A DNA stretch of 64,000 nt from Burkholderia sp. IMCC1007 (GTDB taxonomy: Bacteria > Pseudomonadota > Gammaproteobacteria > Burkholderiales > Burkholderiaceae): positions 46,119 through 110,118 of the forward strand of contig NZ_JAPVQY010000009.1 of assembly GCF_027257875.1 (NCBI RefSeq), read 5' to 3'. Numbering within the stretch: position 1 is the first letter of the stretch; each line of letters starts with the position of its first letter. Under the pieces are notes generated by a model. It was not told where the DNA came from and ran no database searches. It worked only from the letters and a program-made list of their open reading frames with translations. The position numbers and the translations under genes were made by a program. Positions 53,963 to 62,423 of this stretch are shown here, piece by piece.

Positions 53963-55202
53963 CGAATCGCACCTTTCCTTCGAACGCGGAGCGCACGCAC
54001 TCGCGCATGCTGCCGTACGCCACCGTGACGCCGATGTTCGCGGGCGCATACGATGCCCATTTCCCCGAGTTGGTCATGACGAGGCCTGACAGTTGCCTCA
54101 TCACCGGCGTGATGTACGTGCAGGTGTCGACGACGATCTGGATGCCGCGGGCCTCGAACTTCTCCGCGAGCCCGAGCTCGCCCAGTTCCCACAGGATGAA
54201 GCGGCTCGTGTTCACGTAGAAATCGCACGTCGGCTTGCCGTCGAATTGATCGAGCAGCGCGTCGAGCGTGCGGAATTCGGCCAGCGAGAAATGCGGCGTG
54301 CCGAGCGCGACCGCGACGAGCGCATCGCCGTCGGCGCCATGGTTCAGCGTGCGGCGAATCTCGTCGAGATCGGCCATCGCGACATCGACGGTCCGCCGCG
54401 CGGCACACCCGTGCAACGCGGCGTCGAGGGTCGGCGCCTCGGGCGTCACGCCCACCGCATGGAACAGCGCGACCGCGCCGCTCGATGCGGCGGCGGCGCC
54501 GAGCGCCTTGAGTTCGTCCTCGGTGGTGTCCGCGGGCAGCCCGACGATCGCGGGCACGATCGCGCCGGCGATCCTGCCGATCAACAGCCCGAGCGCCGCG
54601 AAATAGATGTCGCGCGACGAGCATCCGCCGAAGTCGGGCGCGTTGAACACGATCTGCGCGGCGCGATTCGCTTCGACGTGCAGGCCCGCATACGGCGCAC
54701 GCCCGGTGATCGCGGCGGCCAGATCGAGAAAGTCGCCGTAGCGGCTGGTGCGCGCGCCAAGCACCGAATTGGCGAACACGATCGCATTGGATTCGGCCCA
54801 CGCGATCTGCTCGCCGACGCGCGGACGATTCTTCAGCTGATACGGCGCGCACGTGAAGCTCGATTCGCAGCCGAGCTGCAGGTGCGCGTCCATCAGGCGC
54901 TGCGCGTCGCGCTGGATCGTGCGGTCGCCGTGATACAGCTCGGGATGCATCAGATCGAGCGACCCGACGTTCAGCGTGGTGGGCACCGCGACTTTCGCGC
55001 CGGTGTCGACGAAATACTCGACGAAGTCGAGGCTCGTCTGGCCGTGATACAGACAGCCGTCGATATGCGCGGACGTGATGTCGATCAGGTGCGGCGCGGA
55101 CATCACGCCGGCCGTGCGGGCGACGATCCGCATCGCGCGTGCGACGCCGTCGCCGAATGCGCCGCGCAACATCGCCTCGTCGCGCTCGCTCAACTGCAGC
55201 AT
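53955..55202 (-). CDS. Aconitase X, large catalytic subunit
   Basis: This 415-residue Fe-S dehydratase subunit has candidate cluster cysteines in LGCESSFTCAPYQLKNRP, FGGCSSRDIYFAAL and VVDTCTYITPVM. MLQLSERDEAMLRGAFGDGVARAMRIV and ISAHIDGCLYHG-like (ITSAHIDGCLYHGQTSLDF) N-terminal elements are family-typical. Characterised bacterial aconitase X enzymes dehydrate cis-3-hydroxy-L-proline; archaeal ones act on mevalonate 5-phosphate. No proline-racemase or hydroxyproline gene is adjacent, so the substrate here is open. It is first of the two-gene unit, downstream of the MarR gene on the same strand by 49 bases. Confidence 0.9.
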   Translation of the reverse strand: MLQLSERDEAMLRGAFGDGVARAMRIVARTAGVMSAPHLIDITSAHIDGCLYHGQTSLDFVEYFVDTGAKVAVPTTLNVGSLDLMHPELYHGDRTIQRDAQRLMDAHLQLGCESSFTCAPYQLKNRPRVGEQIAWAESNAIVFANSVLGARTSRYGDFLDLAAAITGRAPYAGLHVEANRAAQIVFNAPDFGGCSSRDIYFAALGLLIGRIAGAIVPAIVGLPADTTEDELKALGAAAASSGAVALFHAVGVTPEAPTLDAALHGCAARRTVDVAMADLDEIRRTLNHGADGDALVAVALGTPHFSLAEFRTLDALLDQFDGKPTCDFYVNTSRFILWELGELGLAEKFEARGIQIVVDTCTYITPVMRQLSGLVMTNSGKWASYAPANIGVTVAYGSMRECVRSAFEGKVRFDD

Positions 55203-55251
55203 GGGGTGCTCCTCGTGTCTCGTCCGGTGGATCCGGATCGCTTTTGTAATA

Positions 55252-55686
55252 CTACCGTGCGCGCATCGCCGTCACGCTGAACAACTCGCCGCGCAACGCC
55301 TCGGCGCGGTCGCGGCCGAACTGCGTCTCGAACTCGTCCTGCGCGGCCCGCCATGCGACTTTCGCTTGCGCATAGGTGCGCTCGCCGAGCTTCGTCAGGC
55401 TGAGCGCATGCGCGCGCGCATCCTGCTCCGACGCGGCCGCGGCGACGAATCCGTCGCGCTGCAGCGGCTTCAGCGCGCGCAACAGCGTCGTGCGATCCAT
55501 CACGAGCGTGTCGGCGAGTTCGCTCATCACGAGGCCGGGCCGATGCGACAGGTTCGCCATGATCGAAAACTGCGCTGGCGTCACGCCGACCGGGGCCAGA
55601 TGGCGCTCGTAAAGTTGCGTGACGAAGCGCGCCGCCTGACGCAGCGCGAGGCAATTGCAGGCCTGGGCCATCTGGATGTCGTTCAT
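55252..55686 (-). CDS. MarR family regulator upstream of the aconitase X genes
   Basis: This 144-residue winged-helix protein starts MNDIQMAQACNCLALRQAARFVTQLYERHLAPVGVTPAQFSIMANL; the recognition region is LADTLVMDRTTLLRALKPLQRDGFV and the wing AASEQDARAHALSLTKLGE. It is closely related to the MarR at 56818-57249 (same ALRQAARFxxQxYERxL and RTTLLRALKPL patterns). It is probably co-transcribed with the aconitase X genes. The predicted operator overlaps its promoter at 55701-55715. CNCL gives two cysteines near the N-terminus that could sense oxidants. Confidence 0.88.
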   Translation of the reverse strand: MNDIQMAQACNCLALRQAARFVTQLYERHLAPVGVTPAQFSIMANLSHRPGLVMSELADTLVMDRTTLLRALKPLQRDGFVAAAASEQDARAHALSLTKLGERTYAQAKVAWRAAQDEFETQFGRDRAEALRGELFSVTAMRAR

Positions 55687-55700
55687 GATCGGCAATTTAT

Positions 55701-55715
55701 ATGTGCATATGCATA
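55701..55715. promoter_or_regulatory. Candidate MarR operator, copy 1
   Basis: ATGTGCATATGCATA contains the perfect 10-bp palindrome TGCATATGCA and lies 15 bases upstream of the first MarR gene. The same 15-mer occurs at 56810-56824, directly at the second MarR start. Identity over 15 bases at two regulator promoters argues for a shared binding site. Confidence 0.65.
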
Positions 55716-55789
55716 AAGTCAATGTACACTCCGCCGTAACGGCCGGCCGCGTGCGTTCGGCGCGCCGTCATCGCGTCGAGGAGACGGAC

Positions 55790-56710
55790 ATGGACTACAT
55801 CGACAAGCTGCGCATTTTCCGGTCGGTGGTGGAGCTGCGCAGCTTCACGCGCGCCGCCGACATGCACGGCCTCGCGCGGCCGGTCGTGTCGCGGGCGGTC
55901 GCGGAGCTGGAAGCGCGCTTCGGCAGCCGGTTGCTGCACCGGACCACGCGGCAGGTCTCGCTGACCGAAACGGCCGAGCGGATCTACGAGCGCTGCGCGG
56001 CCGTGCTCGACGAACTCGATTCGCTGGAGGCGCAAGCGCAGTCGCACACGCGCGAGCCCGAGGGCCTGCTGCGCGTCGTCGCGCACACGACCGCCACGCT
56101 GAACCGGCTGGTACCGCTGATCGCCGGCTTCAAGGCCGCGCATCCGAAGGTACGCCTCGACGTCACGCTGACCGAACGCCCGGTCGATCTCGTCGGCGAA
56201 GGCTACGACATCGGCATCGTCGTGCCGTACATGCTGACGAGCGAGACGACCGTCGTGCGGGTGATCGAACGCATTCCGGTGGTGCTCGTCGCGACACCGG
56301 CATACCTGCGCGCGCATCCGCGCCCTGAAACGCCGGCCGCACTCGCCGATCATCCGTTCGTGCCGCTGTCGCCGTCGTTGCGCCGGCCCGCGCTGTCGTT
56401 CCGCGTCGACGGCGACACGCTGACCGTGCCGTTTCACTTCGACATCTCGTCGAACAGCCCCGTCTTCAACCGCGAAATGGTGCTGCACGACTTCGGCATC
56501 GGGATCGTGCCGAGAACGCTCGTCGATGCCGAACTCGCGTCGGGCGCGCTCGTGCAGCTGCTGGAAGACGCCGATCTCGTCGATGCGTTCGTGGACATCA
56601 AGCTCGCGTACGCGAACCGCGCGCTCCTGCCCGCGAAGGTGAAGGCGTTCATCGACTATACGGTCGCGTACTGCGACCGCGAAGGCCGCAGCGTTCCGGC
56701 GGCCGCCTGA
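55790..56710 (+). CDS. LysR family regulator (CrgA/PecT-like)
   Basis: This 306-residue LysR protein starts MDYIDKLRIFRSVVELRSFTRAADMHGLARPVVSRAVAELEARFGSRLLHRTTRQVSLTE. Its effector domain includes GLLRVVAHTTATLNRLVPLIAGFKAAHP and FGIGIVPRTLVDAELASGALVQLL. The ATG has AGGAG 6 bases upstream. It diverges from the first MarR gene and reads toward the efflux operon. An inverted repeat 31 bases after its stop codon could be its binding site, in which case it controls the efflux genes. Confidence 0.9.
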   Translation: MDYIDKLRIFRSVVELRSFTRAADMHGLARPVVSRAVAELEARFGSRLLHRTTRQVSLTETAERIYERCAAVLDELDSLEAQAQSHTREPEGLLRVVAHTTATLNRLVPLIAGFKAAHPKVRLDVTLTERPVDLVGEGYDIGIVVPYMLTSETTVVRVIERIPVVLVATPAYLRAHPRPETPAALADHPFVPLSPSLRRPALSFRVDGDTLTVPFHFDISSNSPVFNREMVLHDFGIGIVPRTLVDAELASGALVQLLEDADLVDAFVDIKLAYANRALLPAKVKAFIDYTVAYCDREGRSVPAAA

Positions 56711-56740
56711 CCCGGCGCGCGAGCGCGCCCGCCTGCCGCC

Positions 56741-56765
56741 GATTGGTACAGCCACGATACCAATC
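56741..56765. promoter_or_regulatory. 8-bp inverted repeat upstream of the efflux operon, LysR-type site
   Basis: GATTGGTA (56741-56748) and TACCAATC (56758-56765) are perfect arms with a 9-base spacer, fitting the T-N11-A rule within GGTA-N9-TACC. It lies 53 bases before the second MarR start. The upstream LysR gene is the natural candidate to bind it. Confidence 0.55.
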
Positions 56766-56809
56766 TGATCCCGCCCCGCCGCTCGCTCGATGCCGTCTCG
56801 CCGCCTAAC

Positions 56810-56824
56810 ATGTGCATATGCATA
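56810..56824. promoter_or_regulatory. Candidate MarR operator, copy 2
   Basis: ATGTGCATATGCATA, identical to 55701-55715, overlaps the start codon of the second MarR gene. Binding here would block its transcription or translation start directly. Confidence 0.65.
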
Positions 56825-57249
56825 CGAAAACCCTCACCGATGACGACTGCTTCGCGGTCCGGCAAGCGGCGCGACGGATCTCGCAGTTCTACGAACGCTA
56901 TCTGTCGCGCGCCGGTGTCACGCCGTCGCAGTACAGCATTCTCGCGCTGTTGCGGGAGCGTCCGGGCCTGACGATGGCGACGCTGTCGGCCGTGCTGGTG
57001 ATCGAGCGCACCGCGCTGTTGCGCGCGCTCAAGCCGCTGGTCGCCGCGGCGCTGGTGGCGGGCCGCATCGAGCCGCCGTGCCGCGGGCAGACGTTCGCAC
57101 TGACCGCGCACGGCGAAACGAAGGTCGCCGACGCGCACGTGCACTGGCTCGCCGCGCAGGAAGCGTTCGAGCGGCGCTTCGGGCCGGCGCAGGCGGCCCG
57201 CCTCAGAGACGAATTGTTCCGCATCACGCACAACCTGCCGGAACGTTAG
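56818..57249 (+). CDS. MarR family regulator of the efflux operon
   Basis: This 143-residue winged-helix protein (MHTKTLTDDDCFAVRQAARRISQFYERYLSRAGVTPSQYSI) has recognition-helix region LSAVLVIERTALLRALKPLVAAAL. It is a paralogue of the MarR at 55252-55686. The ATG at 56818 is taken; an in-frame GTG at 56812 is possible. There is no ribosome site because the predicted operator covers this stretch, so the mRNA may be leaderless or start further in. It lies 64 bases before the EmrA gene and probably represses it. Confidence 0.87.
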   Translation: MHTKTLTDDDCFAVRQAARRISQFYERYLSRAGVTPSQYSILALLRERPGLTMATLSAVLVIERTALLRALKPLVAAALVAGRIEPPCRGQTFALTAHGETKVADAHVHWLAAQEAFERRFGPAQAARLRDELFRITHNLPER

Positions 57250-57291
57250 CCCCTTCCCCGATCGACGCCCCGTCGTCGATCGCCTCAATCA

Positions 57292-57304
57292 GTGCATATA
57301 CATA
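57292..57304. promoter_or_regulatory. Related MarR-type site upstream of the EmrA gene
   Basis: GTGCATATACATA differs from the two 15-mers by one base over its length and lies 9 bases upstream of the EmrA start codon, next to its ribosome site. It may be a third, weaker operator, giving separate control of the pump genes. Confidence 0.5.
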
Positions 57305-57313
57305 GGTGAATCG

Positions 57314-58408
57314 ATGGATACGACCCAAACCGCTGCCGCATCACGCGAGGCAGCCACAATCGACCGGCCCGCGAAGCAGCGCCGCCGCGTGCCGTGGATG
57401 CGGATCGCGGTGGCCGTCGTGGCCGTCGCGGTCGCGGCCGCCGCGCTCGACTGGTGGCTGGTGCTGCGCTTCCAGGAAAGCACCGACGACGCGTACGTCG
57501 GCGGCGACGTCACGGTGCTCGCACCGAAGGTCAACGGCTTCGTCGACAAGATTCTCGTGACCGACAACCAGCGCGTGAAGGCCGGCGACGTGCTCGTGCA
57601 GCTCGATGCGCGCGACTACGACGCGAAGCTCGCGCAGGCCAGCGCCGAAGTCGACAGCGCACGCTCGGCCGTGACCGAACTCGAAGCGAAGCAGCAACTG
57701 CAATTCGCGGTGATCGGCCAGCACGCGGCGGACAAGAACGCATCGTCGGCCGAACTGACGCGCGCCGCATCGGATCGCGTGCGCTACCGCGAGCTCGTGA
57801 AATCCGATGCGGTGTCGAACCAGATCGTCGAGCGCGCGGACGCCGACTATTCGAAGGCGGGCGCCGCCGTCGAGCGCAGCGATGCCGCGCTGCTCGCGTC
57901 GAAGCGCCAGCTCGACGTGCTCGGCGCGCAGCTCGCCGATGCACGGGCGCGCGTGAACACCGCGCTCGCCGCGCAGCGCGTCGCAGCGCTGAACGTCGAA
58001 TACACGACGATCCGCTCGCCCGTAGACGGTTACGTCGGCAACCGCACAGGCCGCGTCGGGATGCTCGCGAACGTCGGCGTGCCGCTGCTGACGGTCGTGC
58101 CGGCGTCGGGGCTGTGGATAGATGCGAACTTCAAGGAAGACCAGTTGCGCAAGATGCATGCGGGCGATCGCGTCGACGTCGCGCTCGATGCATCGAGCAC
58201 GCGCCTGCATGGCCGCGTCGACAGCCTCGCGCCGGCGACCGGCGCGACCTTCAGCGTGCTGCCGCCCGAGAACGCGACCGGCAACTTCACGAAGATCGTC
58301 CAGCGCGTGCCGGTGCGCGTGCATCTCGATCCGCAGCCGGGCATCGAGCACGTGCTGCGCCCCGGCCTGTCCGCGGTCGTGACCGTGCATACCGACCACA
58401 AGAACTGA
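57314..58408 (+). CDS. EmrA-type membrane fusion protein of a multidrug pump
   Basis: This 364-residue HlyD-family protein has a short cytoplasmic start, one membrane anchor at about 29-50 (IAVAVVAVAVAAAALDWWLVL), then ESTDDAYVGGDVTVLAPKVNGFVDKILVTDNQRVKAGDVLVQLD (biotinyl-lipoyl half), a coiled-coil hairpin (about 110-210), and IRSPVDGYVGNRTGRVGMLANVGVPLLTVVP (second half). It joins the inner-membrane pump to the outer-membrane channel. AGGTGA lies just upstream of the start. The next gene, encoding EmrB, follows after 13 bases. Confidence 0.92.
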   Translation: MDTTQTAAASREAATIDRPAKQRRRVPWMRIAVAVVAVAVAAAALDWWLVLRFQESTDDAYVGGDVTVLAPKVNGFVDKILVTDNQRVKAGDVLVQLDARDYDAKLAQASAEVDSARSAVTELEAKQQLQFAVIGQHAADKNASSAELTRAASDRVRYRELVKSDAVSNQIVERADADYSKAGAAVERSDAALLASKRQLDVLGAQLADARARVNTALAAQRVAALNVEYTTIRSPVDGYVGNRTGRVGMLANVGVPLLTVVPASGLWIDANFKEDQLRKMHAGDRVDVALDASSTRLHGRVDSLAPATGATFSVLPPENATGNFTKIVQRVPVRVHLDPQPGIEHVLRPGLSAVVTVHTDHKN

Positions 58409-58421
58409 GCGGGAGCCGACG

Positions 58422-59996
58422 ATGACCACCGCATTCTCAGGCGACCCCGCGTCGCAACCGACCAGGCAGCGCGTGTTCGCGTTCGCGCTGATGTGCGTCG
58501 GCTTCTTCATGGCGACGCTCGACATCCAGATCGTCGCGTCGTCGCTGCGCGACATCGGCGGCGGGCTCTCCGCGAGCCAGGACGAACTGTCGTGGGTGCA
58601 GACCGCGTACCTGATCGCCGAGATCATCGTGATCCCGATGTCGGGCTGGCTGTCGAAGGTGATGTCGACGCGCTGGCTGTTCGCCGCGTCGGCCGTCGGC
58701 TTCACGATCACCAGCATGCTGTGCGGGCTCGCGTGGGACATCAACTCGATGATCCTGTTTCGCGGCCTGCAGGGCGCGCTCGGCGCCGCGATGATCCCGA
58801 CCGTGTTCACCACCGCGTTCGTGCTGTTCCCCGGCAAGCAGCGTCTGATCGCGTCGACGACCATCGGCGCGCTCGCGTCGCTCGCGCCGGCGATCGGCCC
58901 CGTGATCGGCGGCTGGATCACCGACCAATGGTCGTGGCACTGGCTGTTCTACCTGAACCTCGTGCCGGGCATCGCGGTGGCCGCGCTCGTGCCGCGCTAC
59001 GTGCATATCGACGCGCCCGATCTCAGCCTCGTCAAGCGCGGCGACTATCTCGGCATCGTCCTGATGTCGGGCTTCCTCGGCTGCCTCGAATACGTGCTCG
59101 AAGAAGGCCCGCGCAAGAACTGGTTCGGCGACGACGCGATCGTGATCTGCGCGTGGATCTCCGGCATCTGCGGCTTCCTGTTCATCGTGCATGCGCTGAC
59201 CGCGAAGGATCCGATCGTCGACCTGCGCGCGCTCGTCGTGCGCAACTTCGGGATCGGCAGCCTGCTGTCGTTCGTGACGGGCATCGGGATCTTCGTGACC
59301 GTGTTCCTCACGCCGCTGTTTCTCGCGCAGGTGCGTGCGTTCAGCTCGCTGCAGATCGGCATCGCGCTGCTGTCGGTCGGCGCGTTCCAGTTGGTCGCGC
59401 TGTGCGCGTATGCGTTCGCCGCGCGCTACGTCAGCATGCGTGCGCTGCTCGTGTTCGGGCTGATCTGCTTCGGCCTCGGCTGCTACCTGTACACGCCGAT
59501 CACGCACGACTGGGGCTGGCGGGAATTGCTGCTGCCGCAGGCGCTGCGCGGCATCGGCCAGCAGTTCAGCGTGCCGCCGATCGTGACGATGGCGCTCGGC
59601 TCGCTGCCGCAATCGCGGCTCAAATCGGCGAGCGGCCTGTTCAACCTGATGCGTAACCTCGGCGGCGCGATCGGCATCGCGGTGAGCGCGACGATGCTCA
59701 ACGACCGGCTGAACTTCCACTACCTGCGCCTGAACGAGCACGTGAGCGCCGGCGAACCGCAGGTCGCATCGCTGCTCGATCGCCAGGCCGCGTACTGGAC
59801 GTCGGTGGCCGGCGACACGCTGAATACCGCGCAAGCCGGCCTCGCGAACCTGCACCGGCTGATCTATCGCGAAGCGCTGACGCTGACCTACGCGGACGCG
59901 TATTACGCGCTGTCGCTGTGCTTCGTCGTCGCGCTGGTTGCCGTCGCGTTTTCCAAACCCATTACCCTGAACGCGCCGCCGCCGGACGCGCACTGA
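58422..59996 (+). CDS. EmrB-type MFS multidrug transporter (DHA2 family)
   Basis: This 524-residue transporter has fourteen predicted membrane segments. It shows MATLDIQIVASSLRDIGGGLSASQDELSWVQTAYLIAEIIVIPMSGWL at the start (the DHA2 motif with the key Asp), FRGLQGALGAAMIPTVFTTAF, and the motif-C-like LAPAIGPVIGGWITDQWSWHWLFYLN. It exports organic compounds using the proton gradient, together with the EmrA-type fusion protein and NodT-type channel encoded on either side. Substrates are unknown; the LysR and MarR regulators suggest an aromatic or phenolic inducer. Confidence 0.93.
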   Translation: MTTAFSGDPASQPTRQRVFAFALMCVGFFMATLDIQIVASSLRDIGGGLSASQDELSWVQTAYLIAEIIVIPMSGWLSKVMSTRWLFAASAVGFTITSMLCGLAWDINSMILFRGLQGALGAAMIPTVFTTAFVLFPGKQRLIASTTIGALASLAPAIGPVIGGWITDQWSWHWLFYLNLVPGIAVAALVPRYVHIDAPDLSLVKRGDYLGIVLMSGFLGCLEYVLEEGPRKNWFGDDAIVICAWISGICGFLFIVHALTAKDPIVDLRALVVRNFGIGSLLSFVTGIGIFVTVFLTPLFLAQVRAFSSLQIGIALLSVGAFQLVALCAYAFAARYVSMRALLVFGLICFGLGCYLYTPITHDWGWRELLLPQALRGIGQQFSVPPIVTMALGSLPQSRLKSASGLFNLMRNLGGAIGIAVSATMLNDRLNFHYLRLNEHVSAGEPQVASLLDRQAAYWTSVAGDTLNTAQAGLANLHRLIYREALTLTYADAYYALSLCFVVALVAVAFSKPITLNAPPPDAH

Positions 59997-60011
59997 GTCG
60001 AGGTCATCGTC

Positions 60012-61454
60012 ATGAAAAAGCTACTCGTCGCGCTGGCCGTCAGCGCATTCGCCGCCGGGTGTGCGGTGCAGCCCGCGCAGCATCCGGCGCTGAACGAATC
60101 GGTTCAGACGCTTGCGCCGACCGCGTGGGATACCGATGTGCCGCGCGCCGACATCGACGCCGCCGCCTGGTGGGCGCAGTTCCACGATCCCGTGCTCGAC
60201 CGGCTGATCGCGACCGTGCTCGACGGCAACCTCGACCTGCAGGCCGCCGCCGAACGCGTGAAGCAGGCGCAGGCGCTGACCGTGCAGAAGCGCGCGGTGC
60301 TGCTGCCCGAACTCGATGCGACCGCGCATGCGGCCGACGCGCGGCAGAACACGCCGCCGCCGCTCGGCTATGTGCGGCAGGCCGGCGCGGGGCTGGCGCT
60401 GAGCTGGTCGCCCGATGTGTTCGGCGGCGAACGGCTCGATCTGCTCGCCGCTCAAGCGGAGCTGGTCGGGCAGAAGCATGCAGAAGATGCGATGCGGCTC
60501 GCGCTTGCGGCCGATGCGGCATCCGCGTATGTCGATCTGCGCTGGGCGCAGCAGGAATTGAAGATCCTGCAGGACAACGCGAAGATCCGGCAGCATGCGC
60601 TCGAACTGACGCGCAAGCGGCAGGCGTTCGGGCTGTCGACGGAGCTCGACGTCACGCGCGCGCAGAACCAGCTCGATGCGCTCGAAGCCAGGATTCCACC
60701 GACGCAGGCGCAGATTTCACATCAGCTGAATCTGATCGCCGTGTATTCGGGGCGGACGCCGGAATCGGTCGATCGGCTCGTGCTGGCGCAGGCGGGCGAC
60801 ATTCCCGCGCCGCCGGTTGGCGCGCCGGGAACGTTGCCTTCGCAAGCGTTGTTGCGGCGGCCGGATGTGCTGACTGCCTACGCTCAAGTCGAGCGGCGTG
60901 CTGCGCAAGTGGGCGTGGCGAAGGCCGAGCGGTATCCGAAGTTTTCGTTGAATCTGACGGACGGGATTCTCGCAGCTTCGTATCTCGGGTTGCCGACGTT
61001 GACCGATAACCTGTTCAGCGCGGCGCTGAGTGCGACTAGCCCGATCTTCAACGCGGGACGCATTACCGCCGATATCTCGCAGAGCGAAAGCCGGATGCGT
61101 GAATCCGAACTCGGGTTGCGGCAGACGATGCTGCAAGCGTTGCGGGAAGTCGAGGATGCGCGCGCGAATCTCGTCAGTTCCGATGAGGCGACGCGGCGGC
61201 TCGATAGTGCATTGGCGGCTTCCGATAAAGCGCTTGGGTTGGCGAATCAGCTTTATAAGGGCGGCGCGACGGACTTTCTGGACGTGCTGTCGGCGCAGGA
61301 GGTGTATCTGCGCGATTCGGATTCGCTCAATCAGGTCAAGCGCGAGCATGCGCTGGCGGCGGTGGCGTTGTATCGGTCGCTTGGGGGTGGATGGAGCCGG
61401 AATGACGCGGCCGGCGGGCCGCCGACGGAAACCGAGGCAGTGGCAAAAAACTAG
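60012..61454 (+). CDS. NodT/OprM-family outer-membrane efflux lipoprotein
   Basis: This 480-residue protein has a lipoprotein signal peptide (MKKLLVALAVSAFAAGC, acylated Cys17). Two TolC-type OEP repeats follow (about 65-245 and 275-465), seen in LDLQAAAERVKQAQALTVQKR, ALSWSPDVFGGERLDLLAA and SPIFNAGRITADISQSESRMRE. It forms the trimeric exit channel of the EmrAB-type pump and starts 15 bases after the emrB-type stop codon. The 3' third of the gene (after about 60700) has a slightly lower GC third-position content than the rest, with more TTG and CGG-poor codons; the cause is unclear. Confidence 0.92.
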   Translation: MKKLLVALAVSAFAAGCAVQPAQHPALNESVQTLAPTAWDTDVPRADIDAAAWWAQFHDPVLDRLIATVLDGNLDLQAAAERVKQAQALTVQKRAVLLPELDATAHAADARQNTPPPLGYVRQAGAGLALSWSPDVFGGERLDLLAAQAELVGQKHAEDAMRLALAADAASAYVDLRWAQQELKILQDNAKIRQHALELTRKRQAFGLSTELDVTRAQNQLDALEARIPPTQAQISHQLNLIAVYSGRTPESVDRLVLAQAGDIPAPPVGAPGTLPSQALLRRPDVLTAYAQVERRAAQVGVAKAERYPKFSLNLTDGILAASYLGLPTLTDNLFSAALSATSPIFNAGRITADISQSESRMRESELGLRQTMLQALREVEDARANLVSSDEATRRLDSALAASDKALGLANQLYKGGATDFLDVLSAQEVYLRDSDSLNQVKREHALAAVALYRSLGGGWSRNDAAGGPPTETEAVAKN

Positions 61455-61469
61455 GCAGGATCACGATAC

Positions 61470-61497
61470 GGCGCCGGCTCCCATACTCGCCGGCGCC
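61470..61497. terminator. 9-bp hairpin between convergent genes
   Basis: GGCGCCGGC and GCCGGCGCC pair perfectly with a 10-base loop, 15 bases after the NodT stop codon and 7 bases beyond the small membrane protein stop. On the minus side a six-T run occurs about 20 bases further on. It probably works in both directions. Confidence 0.55.
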
Positions 61498-61504
61498 CTG
61501 CTCT

Positions 61505-61687
61505 TCAGCCGCACGATCCGAGACATTGGACCGTCGACAACGCAATCGAGTAAGCCACGATCCCCGCAATACCGAGCCCGACGATCACGGTGACGATACG
61601 CGTGACGAGCTTGTGCCGGAACCGGGCCGCAACGAACACGCCTGCCGCCAGCAGGAGCACCATGAGAATCGGCCAGAACACATTCAT
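61505..61687 (-). CDS. Small membrane protein of unknown function
   Basis: This 60-residue protein has two hydrophobic segments (about 3-20, VFWPILMVLLLAAGVFVAA, and 32-50, IVTVIVGLGIAGIVAYSIA) and a short tail with two cysteines (CLGSCG). No family is recognised. It starts 6 bases after the YfcF-like stop codon on the same strand, which suggests it is part of the same transcript. No clear ribosome site is visible, so translational coupling is likely if it is real. Confidence 0.55.
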   Translation of the reverse strand: MNVFWPILMVLLLAAGVFVAARFRHKLVTRIVTVIVGLGIAGIVAYSIALSTVQCLGSCG

Positions 61688-61693
61688 CGCGAA

Positions 61694-62326
61694 TTACAGC
61701 GGCGGACGCTTCAGCTTCACCCAGCGCTGCACCGACGCCCGCTCCCACTGCGCACGCGCGTAATCGGCGAGCCGCTGCGGCACCGGATCGTCGTTCAGCA
61801 CCAGACGGTTCAGCATCACCGCCAGATCGACATCGGCAATGCTCCATTCGCCGCACAGGTTCGCCGCGCCCGGCGCGAGCAGTTTGTCGGCGGCCGCGAA
61901 CAGCTTCTGCGCAGCGGCCTGCGCGAGACTCGACAGCGGCTCGCTCGACGGGCCGTAGAACAGCACTTCGGTCGACCGTTCCGTGCGGATCGGCATCAGG
62001 TCGCTGCGCAGCCACGCCTGCACCTGCCGCGCCCGCGCGCGCTGGCGGGGATCGGCCGGATAGAGCCGCGTGCCCGGGAAGGTTTCGTCGAGATACTCGG
62101 TAATCGCCGACGATTCCGACAGCGCGAAGTCGTCGTGCACGAGCGTCGGCACGCGCTGCGTCAGCGACGTCGCCGCATAGTCGGGCGCGAAATGCGCGCG
62201 GTTGCCGAGATCGACGGTCACCAGTTCGTAGGGCCGCGATTTTTCTTCGAGCGCGACGAACACGGACATCGCGTAAGGGCTCGCGTATTGCGTATCCGCG
62301 TAGAGACGGAGATGACCGGTTTGCAC
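61694..62326 (-). CDS. yfcF: Glutathione S-transferase, YfcF-like
   Basis: This 210-residue GST has an N-terminal thioredoxin-like domain (LYADTQYASPYAMSVFVALEEK, QRVPTLVHDDFALSESSAITEYL) and an all-helical C-terminal domain (RARQVQAWLRSDLMPIRTERSTEVLFYG, GEWSIADVDLAVMLNRLVL). The match to E. coli YfcF runs over the full length. The GTG at 62326 is chosen because AGGAG lies 6 bases upstream and the resulting MQTGHLRLYAD matches the YfcF N-terminus; the ATG at 62353 would add nine residues. YfcF conjugates glutathione and helps in peroxide defence. Confidence 0.87.
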   Translation of the reverse strand: MQTGHLRLYADTQYASPYAMSVFVALEEKSRPYELVTVDLGNRAHFAPDYAATSLTQRVPTLVHDDFALSESSAITEYLDETFPGTRLYPADPRQRARARQVQAWLRSDLMPIRTERSTEVLFYGPSSEPLSSLAQAAAQKLFAAADKLLAPGAANLCGEWSIADVDLAVMLNRLVLNDDPVPQRLADYARAQWERASVQRWVKLKRPPL

Positions 62327-62423
62327 TGCAGGCTCCTCATGGGTGGAGAACATGGGTAGGGAATTCGGGCGCGATGACCTGGCGCGCCGACGAACCCGGG
62401 ATGAATCGATGCGGACGGCGCGT

